Made by a program: the position numbers and the translations under genes | Part shown: in pieces, positions 27,794 to 39,129 of the stretch | How positions within the stretch are numbered: position 1 is the first letter of the stretch | How the letters are laid out: every line of letters starts with the position of its first letter | Notes under the pieces: generated by a model | What the model was told of the DNA's origin: nothing | What the model saw: the letters and a program-made list of their open reading frames with translations, nothing else | Databases searched by the model: none | Assembly (NCBI RefSeq): GCF_034314105.1 | Contig: NZ_JAVIWJ010000001.1 | Coordinates: 1,179,501 to 1,243,500 of the forward strand | Reading direction: 5' to 3' | Source: Pseudomonas sp. AB6 | GTDB lineage: Bacteria; Pseudomonadota; Gammaproteobacteria; Pseudomonadales; Pseudomonadaceae | Length of the DNA stretch: 64,000 nt

Positions 27794-29716
27794 TCATTTA
27801 TCGCCAGTCGCAGATGCTGGAAAGGGTAGCCAATGCTGAAGAATATGCTGGAGATCAGCTCGTTTGAATGGCTTAGCCAAATAATCGTTCATCCCCGCCT
27901 GTAAACAGAGCTCGCGGTCGCCGTGAAGGGCATTAGCGGTCAGGGCGATGATCGGCACGTCGGCGCCCCTCGGCAATTGCCGGATCTGTCGTGTGGCTTC
28001 GTAGCCATCGATCACGGGTAAGCGGCAATCCATCAAAATCACGGCAAAATAGTTTGACTCGACAATCTTCACTGCTTGCGCGCCGTCATTTGCCACGCTG
28101 ACCTTGAAGCCCAGACTGCGCAGCATTGCCTCAATGACTGTCTGATTAACAGGGTTGTCTTCGACTAGCAGAACCTGTTGATTATTACCGTCATCCTTAC
28201 CAATAAAGGCCGGGATGATTTTTTCGATTTTTTGATGGTGGTACAACGTTAGCGGAATCTCTAGGGTAAAGACCGACCCCATTCCTTCTTCACTCTTCGC
28301 GCGTAATGTTCCGCCCATGCGTTCGGCCAGTGTCCGAGCGATCGGCAGACCCAATCCGGTGCCTCCATAGCGCCGGGAAATGGAACTGTCTGCTTGCTGG
28401 AAGGCGTTAAACATTAGCTCAAGACGTTCGGCAGAAATACCGATGCCACTGTCGCGGACGATGCAGGTAAACCATATCAATTCGTGGTCTAGCAGCTCCC
28501 AATGGGTTTCCACTTGAACGCTGCCCAACTCGGTGAACTTCATCGCATTGCCGATCAGGTTAACCAGAATTTGGCGAATCCGCGTCGGATCGCCCAAGAC
28601 TTCCAGCACGTCCAAGCCTGGCGGCGTTTTTAATTCCAGGGACAGGCCGCGTTGGTGAGCGTTGTGATGGAATGCCTGGGCTGAAGTGCTGATCAAATCT
28701 GCCAGGTTGAACGGGATACGCTCCAGCTCAAGGGCGTCACGCTCGAAGCGCGAGAAGTCAAGAATGTCGTTGATAACCCTTAGTAAATGCTCGGTGGACT
28801 CGGTGGCTAGCGCAGAGTATTCGGCTTGTTCTTCGGTCATCCGAGTGGTCTCCATTAGCTGCAACATCCCCAGCACGCCGTTCATGGGAGTGCGAATCTC
28901 ATGACTCATCATCGCCAGAAAATCGGATTTGGCGCTGTTGGCGCGCTCCGCTTCTTCTCGGGTCTGGATCAACTGCGCGATGGCTCGCTGCTGTTCGCCG
29001 CTTGCCTCCTCAAGGCCGAAAGCCAAATGGTTGATGTGGCGTGCTAAATCGCCCAGCTCTCCGTCGTCGGGTACGGGCAGCGGCGTACTGTAGTCGCCTT
29101 GTTGAATAGCTTTTACCGCTTCGACCATGTCACTAATCGGTTGCGACAAGCTCAGTGCCAAACGTCGTGCCAGAATATAGGTGAACAGCAGGGCAAAAAG
29201 GGCAAGGATCGCCGCTTTAAGCAAAATCTCCTGCTGGCGCTGGCTGAATGCATCGTTGGACATGCCCACCAGTACTCGGCCGATATAATCTTCAGGATGG
29301 GACCGGGGTGTAGAGCCGCGCTGGGAGTCCGCTTCCAGTCTGATACTTTGCAAGCGGATTGGCGCTTGAAACATTTCAACCTGAGTCGGTCGCGCACCGT
29401 TTAGGTCCGGTTGTTCGACGTACACCAGCACGTGATTGGCGTTGTCCTGAACTTCCACAAAGCGCACATGGGGTGTAGCCAGGGTTGCCCGCATCAGGCC
29501 CTGCAGAACTTCATAGTTACCAACGATAACGCCGTATTCCGAAGCCGGTGCCAGTTGGTTGGCAATGAGTTGGCCGGTGTAGTTCAGCTCCTGGCGTAAA
29601 TCCTGAATGCGCACGAAGGTAAAAAAACTGATCAACAATAGCGTCAGCAGCAGCGCCGGGCCCAAGCTGATGATCTGCGTGCGAGTATTGATGCCCCAGC
29701 TATTTCGGAACGTCAT
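27794..29716 (-). CDS. Hybrid sensor histidine kinase, PA1611-like
   Basis: A 640-residue inner-membrane protein: TM about 17-35; periplasmic sensor about 36-165; TM about 165-185; HAMP (SQPISDMVEAVKAIQQGDY); HisKA with the phospho-acceptor His272 in MMSHEIRTPMNG; HATPase with N-box NLIGNAMKF, DSGIGIS and GGTGLGLPIA; and a receiver domain with Asp563 in VILMDCRLP. No Hpt domain is present, so phosphate must leave through a separate protein. In P. aeruginosa the kinase next to fabA is PA1611, reported to act with RetS and HptB in the Gac/Rsm switch; orthology here is inferred from position and architecture. Confidence 0.85.
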   Translation of the reverse strand: MTFRNSWGINTRTQIISLGPALLLTLLLISFFTFVRIQDLRQELNYTGQLIANQLAPASEYGVIVGNYEVLQGLMRATLATPHVRFVEVQDNANHVLVYVEQPDLNGARPTQVEMFQAPIRLQSIRLEADSQRGSTPRSHPEDYIGRVLVGMSNDAFSQRQQEILLKAAILALFALLFTYILARRLALSLSQPISDMVEAVKAIQQGDYSTPLPVPDDGELGDLARHINHLAFGLEEASGEQQRAIAQLIQTREEAERANSAKSDFLAMMSHEIRTPMNGVLGMLQLMETTRMTEEQAEYSALATESTEHLLRVINDILDFSRFERDALELERIPFNLADLISTSAQAFHHNAHQRGLSLELKTPPGLDVLEVLGDPTRIRQILVNLIGNAMKFTELGSVQVETHWELLDHELIWFTCIVRDSGIGISAERLELMFNAFQQADSSISRRYGGTGLGLPIARTLAERMGGTLRAKSEEGMGSVFTLEIPLTLYHHQKIEKIIPAFIGKDDGNNQQVLLVEDNPVNQTVIEAMLRSLGFKVSVANDGAQAVKIVESNYFAVILMDCRLPVIDGYEATRQIRQLPRGADVPIIALTANALHGDRELCLQAGMNDYLAKPFKRADLQHILQHWLPFPASATGDK

Positions 29717-29938
29717 TGGCCTATTTCCCTCTCAGGCGGCGCTTATTGGCTGGGTTTCCCGTAAAGGGTCTGCATTGTCGGGAGATCGTTATCATCGAAA
29801 AACAAATTTTCGGCATCTGATGAGCACTGTCTGCGCGAGCATGGTAACCGAGGTGGAAGCAAACTCCATGTAACTTGCTCGGTATTGATCCTGCTCAATT
29901 GAACTGTCGTCAGGGCTGGTCGCGCCAGCACGGCCCCG

Positions 29939-29944
29939 TATAAT
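29939..29944 (+). promoter_or_regulatory. Probable -10 element of gpsA
   Basis: A consensus TATAAT sits 40 bases before the gpsA start; the -35 region (CTGGTC at 29916-29921, 17-base spacer) is weak. The rest of the 267-base kinase-gpsA gap holds no gene. Confidence 0.5.
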
Positions 29945-29983
29945 ATCGAGACCGCCAAACTTATGGCTCTAGATGGATTGGTT

Positions 29984-31006
29984 ATGACTCAACAGCGACC
30001 TATCGCGGTTCTTGGAGGCGGCAGCTTCGGTACTGCAGTGGCGAACCTGCTGGCAGAGAACGGCTATCCAGTCAGGCAGTGGATGCGCGATCCCGCCCAG
30101 GCCGATGCCATAAGGGTGAACCGCGAAAATCCGCGTTATCTAAAAGGTATCAAAGTGCACCCGACGGTGGAGCCGTTGACGGACTTGGTGACTACGCTGA
30201 ACGACAGCGAACTCATTTTTGTAGCTTTGCCTTCAAGTGCGCTGCGTGCAGTGTTGGCGGAACACGCGCCACGTTTGAGCGGGAAGATGCTGGTCAGCCT
30301 GACCAAGGGCATTGAGGCGCACACGTTCAAGCTGATGAGTGAGATCCTGGAAGAAATCGCTCCGCAGGCACGCATCGGTGTGCTATCGGGGCCGAATCTG
30401 GCGCGTGAAATTGCTGAACATGCGCTGACCGCCACCGTAGTCGCCAGTGCAGACGAGGACCTTTGCCAGCAAGTTCAGGAAGTCCTACATGGGCGGACCT
30501 TTCGGGTCTACGCCAGTTCTGACCGGTTTGGTGTGGAATTAGGCGGCGCTTTGAAAAATGTCTACGCGATCATTGCCGGGATGGCCGTCGCGCTGGGCAT
30601 GGGTGAAAACACCAAAAGCATGTTGATAACTCGTGCCTTGGCCGAGATGACTCGCTTCGCCGTGAGTCAGGGCGCCAACCCGATGACTTTTCTCGGCCTG
30701 GCCGGTGTGGGCGATCTTATCGTGACGTGCTCATCGCCCAAAAGCCGCAACTATCAGGTGGGTTTTGCTCTTGGTCAGGGGTTAAACCTAGAAGAGGCCG
30801 TAACTCGTTTGGGCGAAGTAGCGGAAGGGGTGAACACTCTGAAGGTGCTTAAGGTCAAATCTGATGAGCTACAGGTCTATATGCCGCTAGTGGCAGGCTT
30901 GCATGCAATTCTCTTCGAGGGCCGTACGCTCAATCAGGTTATTGAGGTATTAATGCGTGCCGAACCAAAAACCGATGTCGATTTCATTTCGACCAGTGGG
31001 TTTTAA
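29984..31006 (+). CDS. gpsA: Glycerol-3-phosphate dehydrogenase [NAD(P)+]
   Basis: A 340-residue cytoplasmic enzyme that reduces dihydroxyacetone phosphate to sn-glycerol 3-phosphate for phospholipid synthesis. Motifs: nucleotide fold [41 protein letters not shown], the catalytic Lys in [16 protein letters not shown] and [22 protein letters not shown] 29984 is chosen over 29963 because family proteins begin MT(E/Q)QQPIAVLGG. Length is typical. The next gene begins 42 bases downstream. Confidence 0.97.
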   Translation: MTQQRPIAVLGGGSFGTAVANLLAENGYPVRQWMRDPAQADAIRVNRENPRYLKGIKVHPTVEPLTDLVTTLNDSELIFVALPSSALRAVLAEHAPRLSGKMLVSLTKGIEAHTFKLMSEILEEIAPQARIGVLSGPNLAREIAEHALTATVVASADEDLCQQVQEVLHGRTFRVYASSDRFGVELGGALKNVYAIIAGMAVALGMGENTKSMLITRALAEMTRFAVSQGANPMTFLGLAGVGDLIVTCSSPKSRNYQVGFALGQGLNLEEAVTRLGEVAEGVNTLKVLKVKSDELQVYMPLVAGLHAILFEGRTLNQVIEVLMRAEPKTDVDFISTSGF

Positions 31007-31048
31007 ATGTGCCACTGATTACTGAACCCACAGAAAGCAGGTGAAGTT

Positions 31049-31393
31049 TTGAACGAGTCCAAACTCAAGCAGCATGAATCAGTTTTGCTGCGCGTTATGT
31101 GGATGCTGCTATTCGTGCTCATTTGGCAACTGGCCGAAGTAGTGCTCGGTTGCGTAGTCCTGGTGCAACTGGGCTATCGATTGGCTTATGGCGCACCGAG
31201 CGGCAGTCTGATGAATTTCGGTGACAGCGTCAGTCAATACCTAGCTCAAATTGGACGGTTCGGGACCTTTCACAGCGATGAAAAACCGTGGCCTTTCACT
31301 GACTGGCCAGCGGCTCGCTCCCCGGCAGGTGAAGTGCCACATCGCGTACCGCCCGCAGCACATCCGGCCCGTGATGAGGAACCGAAGCTATGA
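31049..31393 (+). CDS. DUF4389 membrane protein
   Basis: A 114-residue protein with one or two hydrophobic segments (MWMLLFVLIWQLAEVVLGCVVLVQLGY, about 17-43) and the short loop SLMNFGDSVSQYLAQIGRFGTF typical of DUF4389 proteins. The tail is Pro-rich and cytosolic. The start is an uncommon TTG at 31049, supported by AGGTGA at 31039-31044; an earlier GTG at 31041 is stopped at once. Function unknown. It overlaps sixA by four bases (ATGA), so the two are co-translated downstream of gpsA. Confidence 0.85.
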   Translation: MNESKLKQHESVLLRVMWMLLFVLIWQLAEVVLGCVVLVQLGYRLAYGAPSGSLMNFGDSVSQYLAQIGRFGTFHSDEKPWPFTDWPAARSPAGEVPHRVPPAAHPARDEEPKL

Positions 31394-31845
31394 AGTTGTG
31401 GATATTGCGCCATGGCGAAGCTCATTCTCAGGCGCGCAGTGATGCCGAGCGGGAGTTAACGCCCCATGGCAGAGGCCAAGTACTGAGCAGTGCGGCGCAC
31501 CTGTTAGGTAAACCGCTTACCCGAATCATCGCCAGCCCTTATGTAAGGGCGCAACAGAGCGCTGAGTTAGTGCATCAGGTCTTGGGTTTCAGCGAACCAA
31601 TCCTGACGGTACCTTGGCTGACACCAGACAGCGACTCGCGAATGGTACTCAACCAGTTGGATAAATACTCGACCGAAGACGTGCTGTTGGTCAGCCACCA
31701 ACCGTTGGTGGGCTCGTTGGTAGGCGTGTTGGTTCACGGCCATTACCGCCAGGCACAACCTATGAATACTGCAAGCCTAGCCGAGTTAGAAGGAGATTTC
31801 CCTTTGGCGGGCCTCATGGAGTTGCGCACCGTTCGTCACGTTTGA
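31390..31845 (+). CDS. sixA: Phosphohistidine phosphatase SixA
   Basis: A 151-residue histidine phosphatase. The catalytic LRHGEAHSQ motif is at the N terminus, with the second arginine in ASPYVRAQQSAE and the late histidine in LLVSHQPLVGSL. SixA removes phosphate from histidine residues (in E. coli, from the phosphocarrier NPr and possibly ArcB). The fold is of the short branch, full length at about 150-160. Co-translated with the DUF4389 gene; convergent with the M14 peptidase 25 bases away. Confidence 0.93.
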   Translation: MKLWILRHGEAHSQARSDAERELTPHGRGQVLSSAAHLLGKPLTRIIASPYVRAQQSAELVHQVLGFSEPILTVPWLTPDSDSRMVLNQLDKYSTEDVLLVSHQPLVGSLVGVLVHGHYRQAQPMNTASLAELEGDFPLAGLMELRTVRHV

Positions 31846-31870
31846 CCACTAGCGATCTTCGGTCACTGTT

Positions 31871-33016
31871 TCAACGCAAGACTGGAATCATCTCTGCAAT
31901 TGTCGTCAACACATCCTTGGCCAGTTGTTTGGAGCGCCTACCCGACCAACCTGTCACCGCATCCGGTGCATCGTCGTTGTCTTTGAACGGCATTTCCAAG
32001 GTCAGTGCCAAGCACTTATAGCGCTCGCCGGTGCTGTTGCAAGCCAAGTTCATGTTGGCTTGGCCAGGCCGCGCACGGGGATAGCCATAACGCGATTGGA
32101 AGTCCCGTGTGATTTCGCTCAAGCGGCGGCGGAAATGCTCTTCCAGTTGCTGCTGATGTGGCGTGTAGCCAGGGTTGCCCTCGCAGGCGGCGGTGAATAT
32201 GTAAGGAATCTCCTCATCACCGTGTACATCAAGGAACAGATCGACACCGTACTGCTCCATCTGCTGACGAACGAAAAACACTTCCGGGCTCAGCGCCTCG
32301 GTGGAATCTTGCCACGCACGGTTAAGGTCTTTACCCATGGCGTTGGTGCGCAAATGGCCATGGAATGAGCCGTCCGGATTCATGTGCGGCACCAGATATA
32401 GATTGGCCATCGACAGCAATTGCGCCATTACCGGGTCAGCGGCGTCCTGCAACCGCTCGATCAATCCCTCCATGAACCATTCGGCCATGTGCTCGCCGGG
32501 GTGCTGCTGGGCAATGATCCAGATATTGCGCTTGCCCACCGAACCATCACCTTTGCGCAGCAACTGAACGTCACGGCCTTCGATGCTCTTGCCGGTCGCG
32601 ATCAGTTCTAGGCCGGCTTTATTGATGGCCTGCTCGATCAACCCGTCGTGACGCACCCGGCTATAAGGTTCGAAGTAGGCGAAATAGATCTGCGAATCAC
32701 TTGGATCGATGCTGAAATCAAGGGAGGAGCCGTCATAGGTGGTCGGTACGCGGAACCAGTTTTCATGGTCATAAGACGCCACGACGTTGTAGCCGCTCCA
32801 GGCGCGGCTATAGCTGGATTTACCCGCATTGCCGAGGCTAAATGCATGCGTATGACCTATTTGCAGGTTCTCAACTTTGAAGTGAAACCACTGAAAGTGC
32901 GGGCTAAGCGTGTCTGGGCGAATTGCCAGTAAGGTGTGCGATGGGTTGCTGGCGTCGATCACTTCGATGTTGCCGCTGTCGAAATCAGCGCTGATTTTGA
33001 GAGAGGTCTGAGTCAC
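31871..33016 (-). CDS. M14 zinc carboxypeptidase, cytosolic type
   Basis: A 381-residue protein of the M14 family, subgroup like cytosolic carboxypeptidases. An N-terminal beta domain (about 1-120) precedes the catalytic domain. Zinc ligands His and Glu are in QQHPGEHMAEWF and His in FLDVHGDEEIPY; substrate residues are in LVPHMNPDGSFHG and GKDLNRAWQ; the catalytic Glu is in LALTLEMPFKDN. No signal peptide is seen. The start is GTG 33016 with AGGAA upstream on the minus strand. In-vivo substrates of bacterial members are not known to me. It lies just downstream of the PrrF-like RNA terminator. Confidence 0.88.
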   Translation of the reverse strand: MTQTSLKISADFDSGNIEVIDASNPSHTLLAIRPDTLSPHFQWFHFKVENLQIGHTHAFSLGNAGKSSYSRAWSGYNVVASYDHENWFRVPTTYDGSSLDFSIDPSDSQIYFAYFEPYSRVRHDGLIEQAINKAGLELIATGKSIEGRDVQLLRKGDGSVGKRNIWIIAQQHPGEHMAEWFMEGLIERLQDAADPVMAQLLSMANLYLVPHMNPDGSFHGHLRTNAMGKDLNRAWQDSTEALSPEVFFVRQQMEQYGVDLFLDVHGDEEIPYIFTAACEGNPGYTPHQQQLEEHFRRRLSEITRDFQSRYGYPRARPGQANMNLACNSTGERYKCLALTLEMPFKDNDDAPDAVTGWSGRRSKQLAKDVLTTIAEMIPVLR

Positions 33017-33079
33017 GATTGTTTCCTGAGTACGGCAGTGCCAAATAAGCCCGGTACTCTACACCATAGAAACGAATGC

Positions 33080-33110
33080 AAAAAAAAGACCCGGCAAAAA
33101 ATGCCGGGTC
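33080..33110 (-). terminator. Terminator of the PrrF-like RNA
   Basis: Minus strand: GACCCGGCA-TTTTT-TGCCGGGTC followed by TTTTTTT; a perfect 9-bp stem. Confidence 0.9.
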
Positions 33111-33192
33111 AAACCGTGATTAGCCTGATGAGGAGATAACCCGAGAGCCGACCTAAGGCTCTTGAATTACCAGACTGATCTTGCGATCAGTT
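33081..33192 (-). ncRNA. prrF: PrrF-like iron-responsive small RNA
   Basis: About 112 bases on the minus strand. The 5' end reads AACTGATCGCAAGATCAG (hairpin CTGATC/GATCAG, 33190-33175), then a GAGAGCC-type stem, then the unpaired core ATCTCCTCATCAGGCTAATC (33137-33118), then a terminator GACCCGGCA/TGCCGGGTC with a 7-base T-tract (33110-33081). Core, order of hairpins and 5' end agree with P. aeruginosa PrrF as I remember it. PrrF is made in low iron and represses mRNAs of iron-using proteins. The promoter carries a Fur-like box. A copy number of one at this locus fits non-aeruginosa species, where PrrF genes are unlinked. Confidence 0.85.
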
Positions 33193-33198
33193 GCCGCA

Positions 33199-33226
33199 AT
33201 ACTAATCGTTATCATTCGTAAGTAAA
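33199..33226 (-). promoter_or_regulatory. PrrF promoter with Fur-like box
   Basis: Minus strand: -35 TTTACT, 16-base spacer, -10 TAGTAT (33204-33199). The spacer holds AATGATAACGATTAG, about 12 of 19 matches to the Fur consensus, where bound Fur-Fe would block RNA polymerase. Confidence 0.7.
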
Positions 33227-33275
33227 GGCTTTTTTCTCTCTACTTAAGAAATATTCTCAATGGCGAGCGGCGGGC

Positions 33276-35263
<1,988 letters not shown>

Positions 35264-35267
<4 letters not shown>

Positions 35268-36079
35268 GGGCGCGGTTCCTTGCTGAGTTCAGGTTGCCAC
35301 GTGGGTGGGCGCTTTTCCAGGAAGGCGCGCAAGCCTTCCTGGCCTTCCGGGCTGACGCGAATCCGCGCGATGGCATTTTCGCAGTAACGGCGCAGGGCAG
35401 GGGTCAACGCACCGTTACCCACTTCTCGTAATAAGTCTTTGCTGGCTCGCATTGCTTGCGGACTGTTAAGCAGCAGGTTGTCGATCCATTGATCGACCCG
35501 CTGTTCAAATCCGGCGACTGGATAGCTCTCGGCCAGCAAGCCGATCTCCCGAGCGCGAACCCCACTGAAACGCTCGGCGGTCAAGGCATAGCGTCGGGCG
35601 GCGCGTTCGCCAATCGCTTGCACCACAAACGGACTGATAACGGCCGGGGCCAAGCCGATGCGTACTTCCGACAGGCAAAATTGCGCATCGTCGGTGCCTA
35701 TGGCTATGTCACAACAACTGATTAGTCCCAGCGCACCGCCGTAAGCTGCACCCTGGACGATAGCTACGGTAGGGATTTTCACTTTGGCCAAGTTGTACAT
35801 CAGCTCAGCCAATTCCCGGGCGTCGTCCAGATTGGTGTTGTAATCCAGCTTCGCCGATTCCTGCATCCAGGCCAAATCGGCGCCGGCGCTGAAGTGCTTG
35901 CCGCGGCCTCGAATTAACATGAAGCGCAGGCTGGCATCACTTTGAACGTCATCAAGCGCCAAGATCAGCTCGCGGATCATCTGCGCGTTAAAGGCGTTGT
36001 TCTTGTCCGGGCGGTTCAACCACAGGGTGGCAAAACCTCGTGGGTCGGTGTGCAGTTCCAAGGTATGGAAGTCGTTCAT
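35264..36079 (-). CDS. liuC: Methylglutaconyl-CoA hydratase (isohexenylglutaconyl-type)
   Basis: A 271-residue crotonase-fold protein that hydrates 3-methylglutaconyl-CoA to HMG-CoA. Oxyanion-hole segments: GRGKHFSAGADLAWM and QGAAYGGALGLISCCDIAIG; then FCLSEVRIGLAPAVISPFV. ATG 36079 is chosen because AAGGAG lies at 36085-36090, exactly overlapping the alternative GTG at 36085. It is 24 bases downstream of liuB, so liuABCD is one operon. The assignment among crotonases depends on the neighbours. Confidence 0.92.
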
Positions 36080-36103
36080 GTTCACTCCTTTGGCGAGGCC
36101 CGG

Positions 36104-37711
36104 TTACATCCGGAACACGCCGAATGTGCTCGGCTCTATGGGTGCGTTCAGCGACGCGGACAGTGCCAGCGCGAGAATGTCGCGGGTTTGCGCGGGGTCA
36201 ATTACACCGTCGTCCCACAAGCGGGCACTGGAATAATACGGATGGCCCTGATGTTCGTATTGATCGAGAATCGGTCGTTTAATCTCGGCTTCTTGCTCGG
36301 CACTGAATACCTGACCGCTGCGCTCGGCCTGTTCGCGCTTGACCTGCACGAGAACGCCGGCCGCCTGTTCGCCGCCCATCACGGCGATCCTTGCGTTGGG
36401 CCACATCCACAGGAATCGTGGGTCGTAAGCGCGGCCACACATGCCGTAATTACCGGCGCCAAAGCTGCCGCCAATGATGACTGTGAATTTCGGCACCTTG
36501 GCGCAGGCCACTGCGGTGACCAGCTTGGCACCGTGTTTGGCAATGCCTCCTGCTTCGTATTTCTGACCGACCATAAAACCGGTGATGTTTTGCAGGAATA
36601 GCAACGGGATGCCGCGTTGGCAGGCCAACTCAATGAAATGCGCGCCTTTCTGCGCGGATTCGGCAAACAGCACGCCGTTATTGGCCAGGATCGCAATCGG
36701 GTAGCCGTGCAAATGGCCAAAACCGCACACCAGCGTGGTGCCAAACAAGGCTTTGAACTCATCGAATACTGAACCGTCCACCAACCGCGTGATCACCTCA
36801 CGCACATCGAACGGCTGCTTGGCGTCAGCTGGGACTACCCCATACAGTTCTTCGCTGTCGTATAACGGAGCAATCGGGGCGAGGGTGTTCAGCGCACCTT
36901 GTTTGCGCCAGTTAAGGTTGGCTATGCTGCGGCGCGCGATGGCCAGAGCGTGCTCATCGCTGTCGGCGTAGTGGTCGGCGACGCCGGAAATCTTGCAGTG
37001 CACATCGGCACCGCCAAGGTCTTCGGCGCTGACGACTTCACCGGTGGCGGCTTTTACCAAAGGTGGGCCTGCGAGAAATATCGTTGCCTGTTGCCGGACC
37101 ATAATTGCTTCGTCGGCCATGGCTGGGACGTAGGCACCGCCAGCGGTGCACGACCCCATGACCACCGCGATCTGCGGGATGCCCACTGCGCTCATATTGG
37201 CTTGGTTAAAGAAAATTCGACCGAAATGTTCCCGGTCTGGAAAAACCTCGTCCTGCCGGGGCAGGTTGGCACCTCCGGAGTCCACCAAGTAGATGCACGG
37301 CAAACGGTTTTCCCGGGCAATGGTTTGCGCCCGCAGGTGCTTTTTCACCGTTAGGGGGTAATACGAGCCGCCTTTTACCGTCGCGTCATTGGCGACGATC
37401 ATGCATTCGACTCCTTCAACGCGGCCGATGCCGACAATCAACCCGGCCGCAGGGACGTCCTCCCCATACACCTCATACGCCGTTAGTTGTCCGATTTCGA
37501 GGAAGGGCGAGCCGATATCGAGCAAACGATTGATGCGCTCACGAGGCAGTAATTTGCCGCGGGAAGTGTGACGTTCCTGAGCCTTCGGCCCACCGCCTTG
37601 ATGAACTTTAGTGAGCAACTGACGCAAACTTTTAACGTTTTTCAGCATTGCGGCGCCATTGAGTGCGAACTCAGGCGAGCGGGTATTGATCTGAGTGTGC
37701 AGGATGGTCAT
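36104..37711 (-). CDS. liuB: Methylcrotonyl-CoA carboxylase beta (carboxyltransferase) subunit
   Basis: A 535-residue carboxyltransferase. Typical segments are [55 protein letters not shown] and [19 protein letters not shown]. These, with GGEQAAGVL, mark the acyl-CoA carboxylase beta family specific for methylcrotonyl-CoA. ATG 37711 has GGAG seven bases upstream; a TTG at 37717 is less likely. It pairs with LiuD two genes downstream. The gap of about 95 bases to liuA contains a hairpin-forming extragenic repeat. Confidence 0.96.
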   Translation of the reverse strand: MTILHTQINTRSPEFALNGAAMLKNVKSLRQLLTKVHQGGGPKAQERHTSRGKLLPRERINRLLDIGSPFLEIGQLTAYEVYGEDVPAAGLIVGIGRVEGVECMIVANDATVKGGSYYPLTVKKHLRAQTIARENRLPCIYLVDSGGANLPRQDEVFPDREHFGRIFFNQANMSAVGIPQIAVVMGSCTAGGAYVPAMADEAIMVRQQATIFLAGPPLVKAATGEVVSAEDLGGADVHCKISGVADHYADSDEHALAIARRSIANLNWRKQGALNTLAPIAPLYDSEELYGVVPADAKQPFDVREVITRLVDGSVFDEFKALFGTTLVCGFGHLHGYPIAILANNGVLFAESAQKGAHFIELACQRGIPLLFLQNITGFMVGQKYEAGGIAKHGAKLVTAVACAKVPKFTVIIGGSFGAGNYGMCGRAYDPRFLWMWPNARIAVMGGEQAAGVLVQVKREQAERSGQVFSAEQEAEIKRPILDQYEHQGHPYYSSARLWDDGVIDPAQTRDILALALSASLNAPIEPSTFGVFRM

Positions 37712-37730
37712 GGGCAACTCCGTATAAGTT

Positions 37731-37797
37731 GCAAGCTTGAAGCTGCAAGCTGCAAGGATCGACCGGAGCCACCTGCTGCTTGTTGCTTATAGCTTGC
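37731..37797. repeat. Extragenic hairpin repeat between liuA and liuB
   Basis: Arm 37731-37757 (GCAAGCTTGAAGCTGCAAGC...) and arm 37772-37797 (...TGCTTATAGCTTGC) are imperfect inverted copies of an AGCTTGCA unit, with a 14-base loop. Similar units lie upstream of lpdG at 11727-11757. It may alter the relative stability of the liuA and liuBCD messages. Confidence 0.6.
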
Positions 37798-37806
37798 CGC
37801 TATCCG

Positions 37807-38970
37807 TTATTTTGTTTCATTGAACAGTTCGCGACCGATCAACATGCGGCGAATCTCGCTGGTGCCAGCGCCGATTTCGTACAGCTTGGCGTCACGCAGC
37901 AGCCGACCGGCCGGAAATTCATTGATGTAGCCGTTTCCACCCAAAATCTGGATAGCGTCCAGCGCCATCTGCGTGGCGCGTTCGGCGCTGTACAGAATCA
38001 CCCCGGCGGCGTCTTTACGTGTGGTTTCGCCGCGTTCGCAGGCTTGGGCCACGGCATACAGGTAGGCGCGGCTGGCGTTGAGCTGGGTGTACATGTCGGC
38101 GACTTTGCCCTGAATCAGTTGAAACTCACCAATGCTTTGTCCGAACTGCTTGCGATCGTGGATGTACGGCACCACCACGTCCATGCAAGCTTGCATGATC
38201 CCGGTCGGACCGCCGGAGAGCACAACGCGCTCGTAATCAAGGCCGCTCATCAGCACCTTGACGCCGCTATTGAGTACGCCGAGCAGGTTTTCTTCTGGCA
38301 CTTCAACGTCATCGAAGAACAGTTCGCAAGTATTGGAGCCGCGCATTCCGAGCTTGTCGAACTTGGGGCCGCGGGAAAAGCCCTTCCAGTCGCGCTCGAC
38401 AATGAAAGCACTGATACCGTGAGCACCTTTTTCCAAGTCGGTCTTGGCATAAATCACGTATGTGCTGGCGTCGGGACCGTTGGTGATCCACGTTTTGCCG
38501 CCGTTAAGCACATAGCAATCGCCGCGTTTGTCGGCGCGAAGTTTCATCGACACCACGTCGGAACCGGCATTCGGTTCGCTCATGGCCAGTGCCCCGACAT
38601 GCTCGCCACTGATCAGCTTGGGCAAGTACTTGGCTTTCTGTGCGGGGGTACCGTTGCGGTTGATCTGGTTCACGCACAGGTTTGAATGCGCGCCATAGGA
38701 AAGGGCGACCGACGCCGAACCACGGCTGATTTCTTCCATGGCGACCACGTGGGCCAGGTAACCCATGCCTGCGCCGCCGTATTCTTCGTCGACGGTAATG
38801 CCCAGCAGACCCATGTCACCGAACTTGCGCCACAGGTCAGCCGGGAACAAGTTGTCTTTGTCGATCTGCGCGGCGCGGGGGGAGATTTCAGCGGCGACGA
38901 AGGATTGAACTTGATCGCGCAACATGTCGATGGTTTCGCCCAAGGCGAAGTTAAGGCTCGGGTAGCTCAT
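37807..38970 (-). CDS. liuA: Isovaleryl-CoA dehydrogenase
   Basis: A 387-residue FAD acyl-CoA dehydrogenase that oxidises isovaleryl-CoA to 3-methylcrotonyl-CoA. Motifs: [38 protein letters not shown] and WITNGPDAS (flavin/substrate), the [19 protein letters not shown] region where the catalytic glutamate region of IVDs lies, and [21 protein letters not shown]. First gene of liuABCD. The start region holds AAAGGCA and, just before it, an A-rich Hfq/Crc-type motif (38984-38996). A LiuR-type palindrome lies about 45 bases upstream. Confidence 0.96.
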   Translation of the reverse strand: MSYPSLNFALGETIDMLRDQVQSFVAAEISPRAAQIDKDNLFPADLWRKFGDMGLLGITVDEEYGGAGMGYLAHVVAMEEISRGSASVALSYGAHSNLCVNQINRNGTPAQKAKYLPKLISGEHVGALAMSEPNAGSDVVSMKLRADKRGDCYVLNGGKTWITNGPDASTYVIYAKTDLEKGAHGISAFIVERDWKGFSRGPKFDKLGMRGSNTCELFFDDVEVPEENLLGVLNSGVKVLMSGLDYERVVLSGGPTGIMQACMDVVVPYIHDRKQFGQSIGEFQLIQGKVADMYTQLNASRAYLYAVAQACERGETTRKDAAGVILYSAERATQMALDAIQILGGNGYINEFPAGRLLRDAKLYEIGAGTSEIRRMLIGRELFNETK

Positions 38971-38983
38971 GGATGTGCCTTTT

Positions 38984-38996
38984 CTATTATTGTTTG
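38984..38996 (-). promoter_or_regulatory. Hfq/Crc-type A-rich motif before the liuA start
   Basis: The minus-strand leader reads CAAACAATAATAG, fitting the AAnAAnAA catabolite-activity pattern, 14-26 bases before ATG 38970 and next to the ribosome site. Binding of Hfq/Crc here would block liuA translation. Confidence 0.65.
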
Positions 38997-39011
38997 AAGT
39001 GTGATGTTCAC

Positions 39012-39028
39012 CTTTACGTTAACGTAAG
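39012..39028. promoter_or_regulatory. LiuR-type operator upstream of liuA
   Basis: TTACGTTAACGTAA (39014-39027) is a perfect palindrome with ACGT half-sites; the LiuR sites I know are of the TTTACGTnnACGTnAAG kind. Confidence 0.75.
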
Positions 39029-39105
39029 CCCGAGAGGGTTTGTGTGTCAACGGGAGACTGGAGGGAGTGAGGTTTTTCAACGGATGGGCATAAGCCAGAC
39101 AGCAC

Positions 39106-39129
39106 GAAGGGGAGCCCAGGCTCCCCTTC
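39106..39129 (+). terminator. GC hairpin with T-run on the plus strand; 3' hairpin of the CrcY-like RNA
   Basis: GAAGGGGAGCC and GGCTCCCCTTC form an 11-bp stem. On the plus strand AAGGTTTTTTG follows; on the minus strand only CGTGCTGT follows. It may end both transcripts, but its shape favours the plus direction. Confidence 0.7.
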
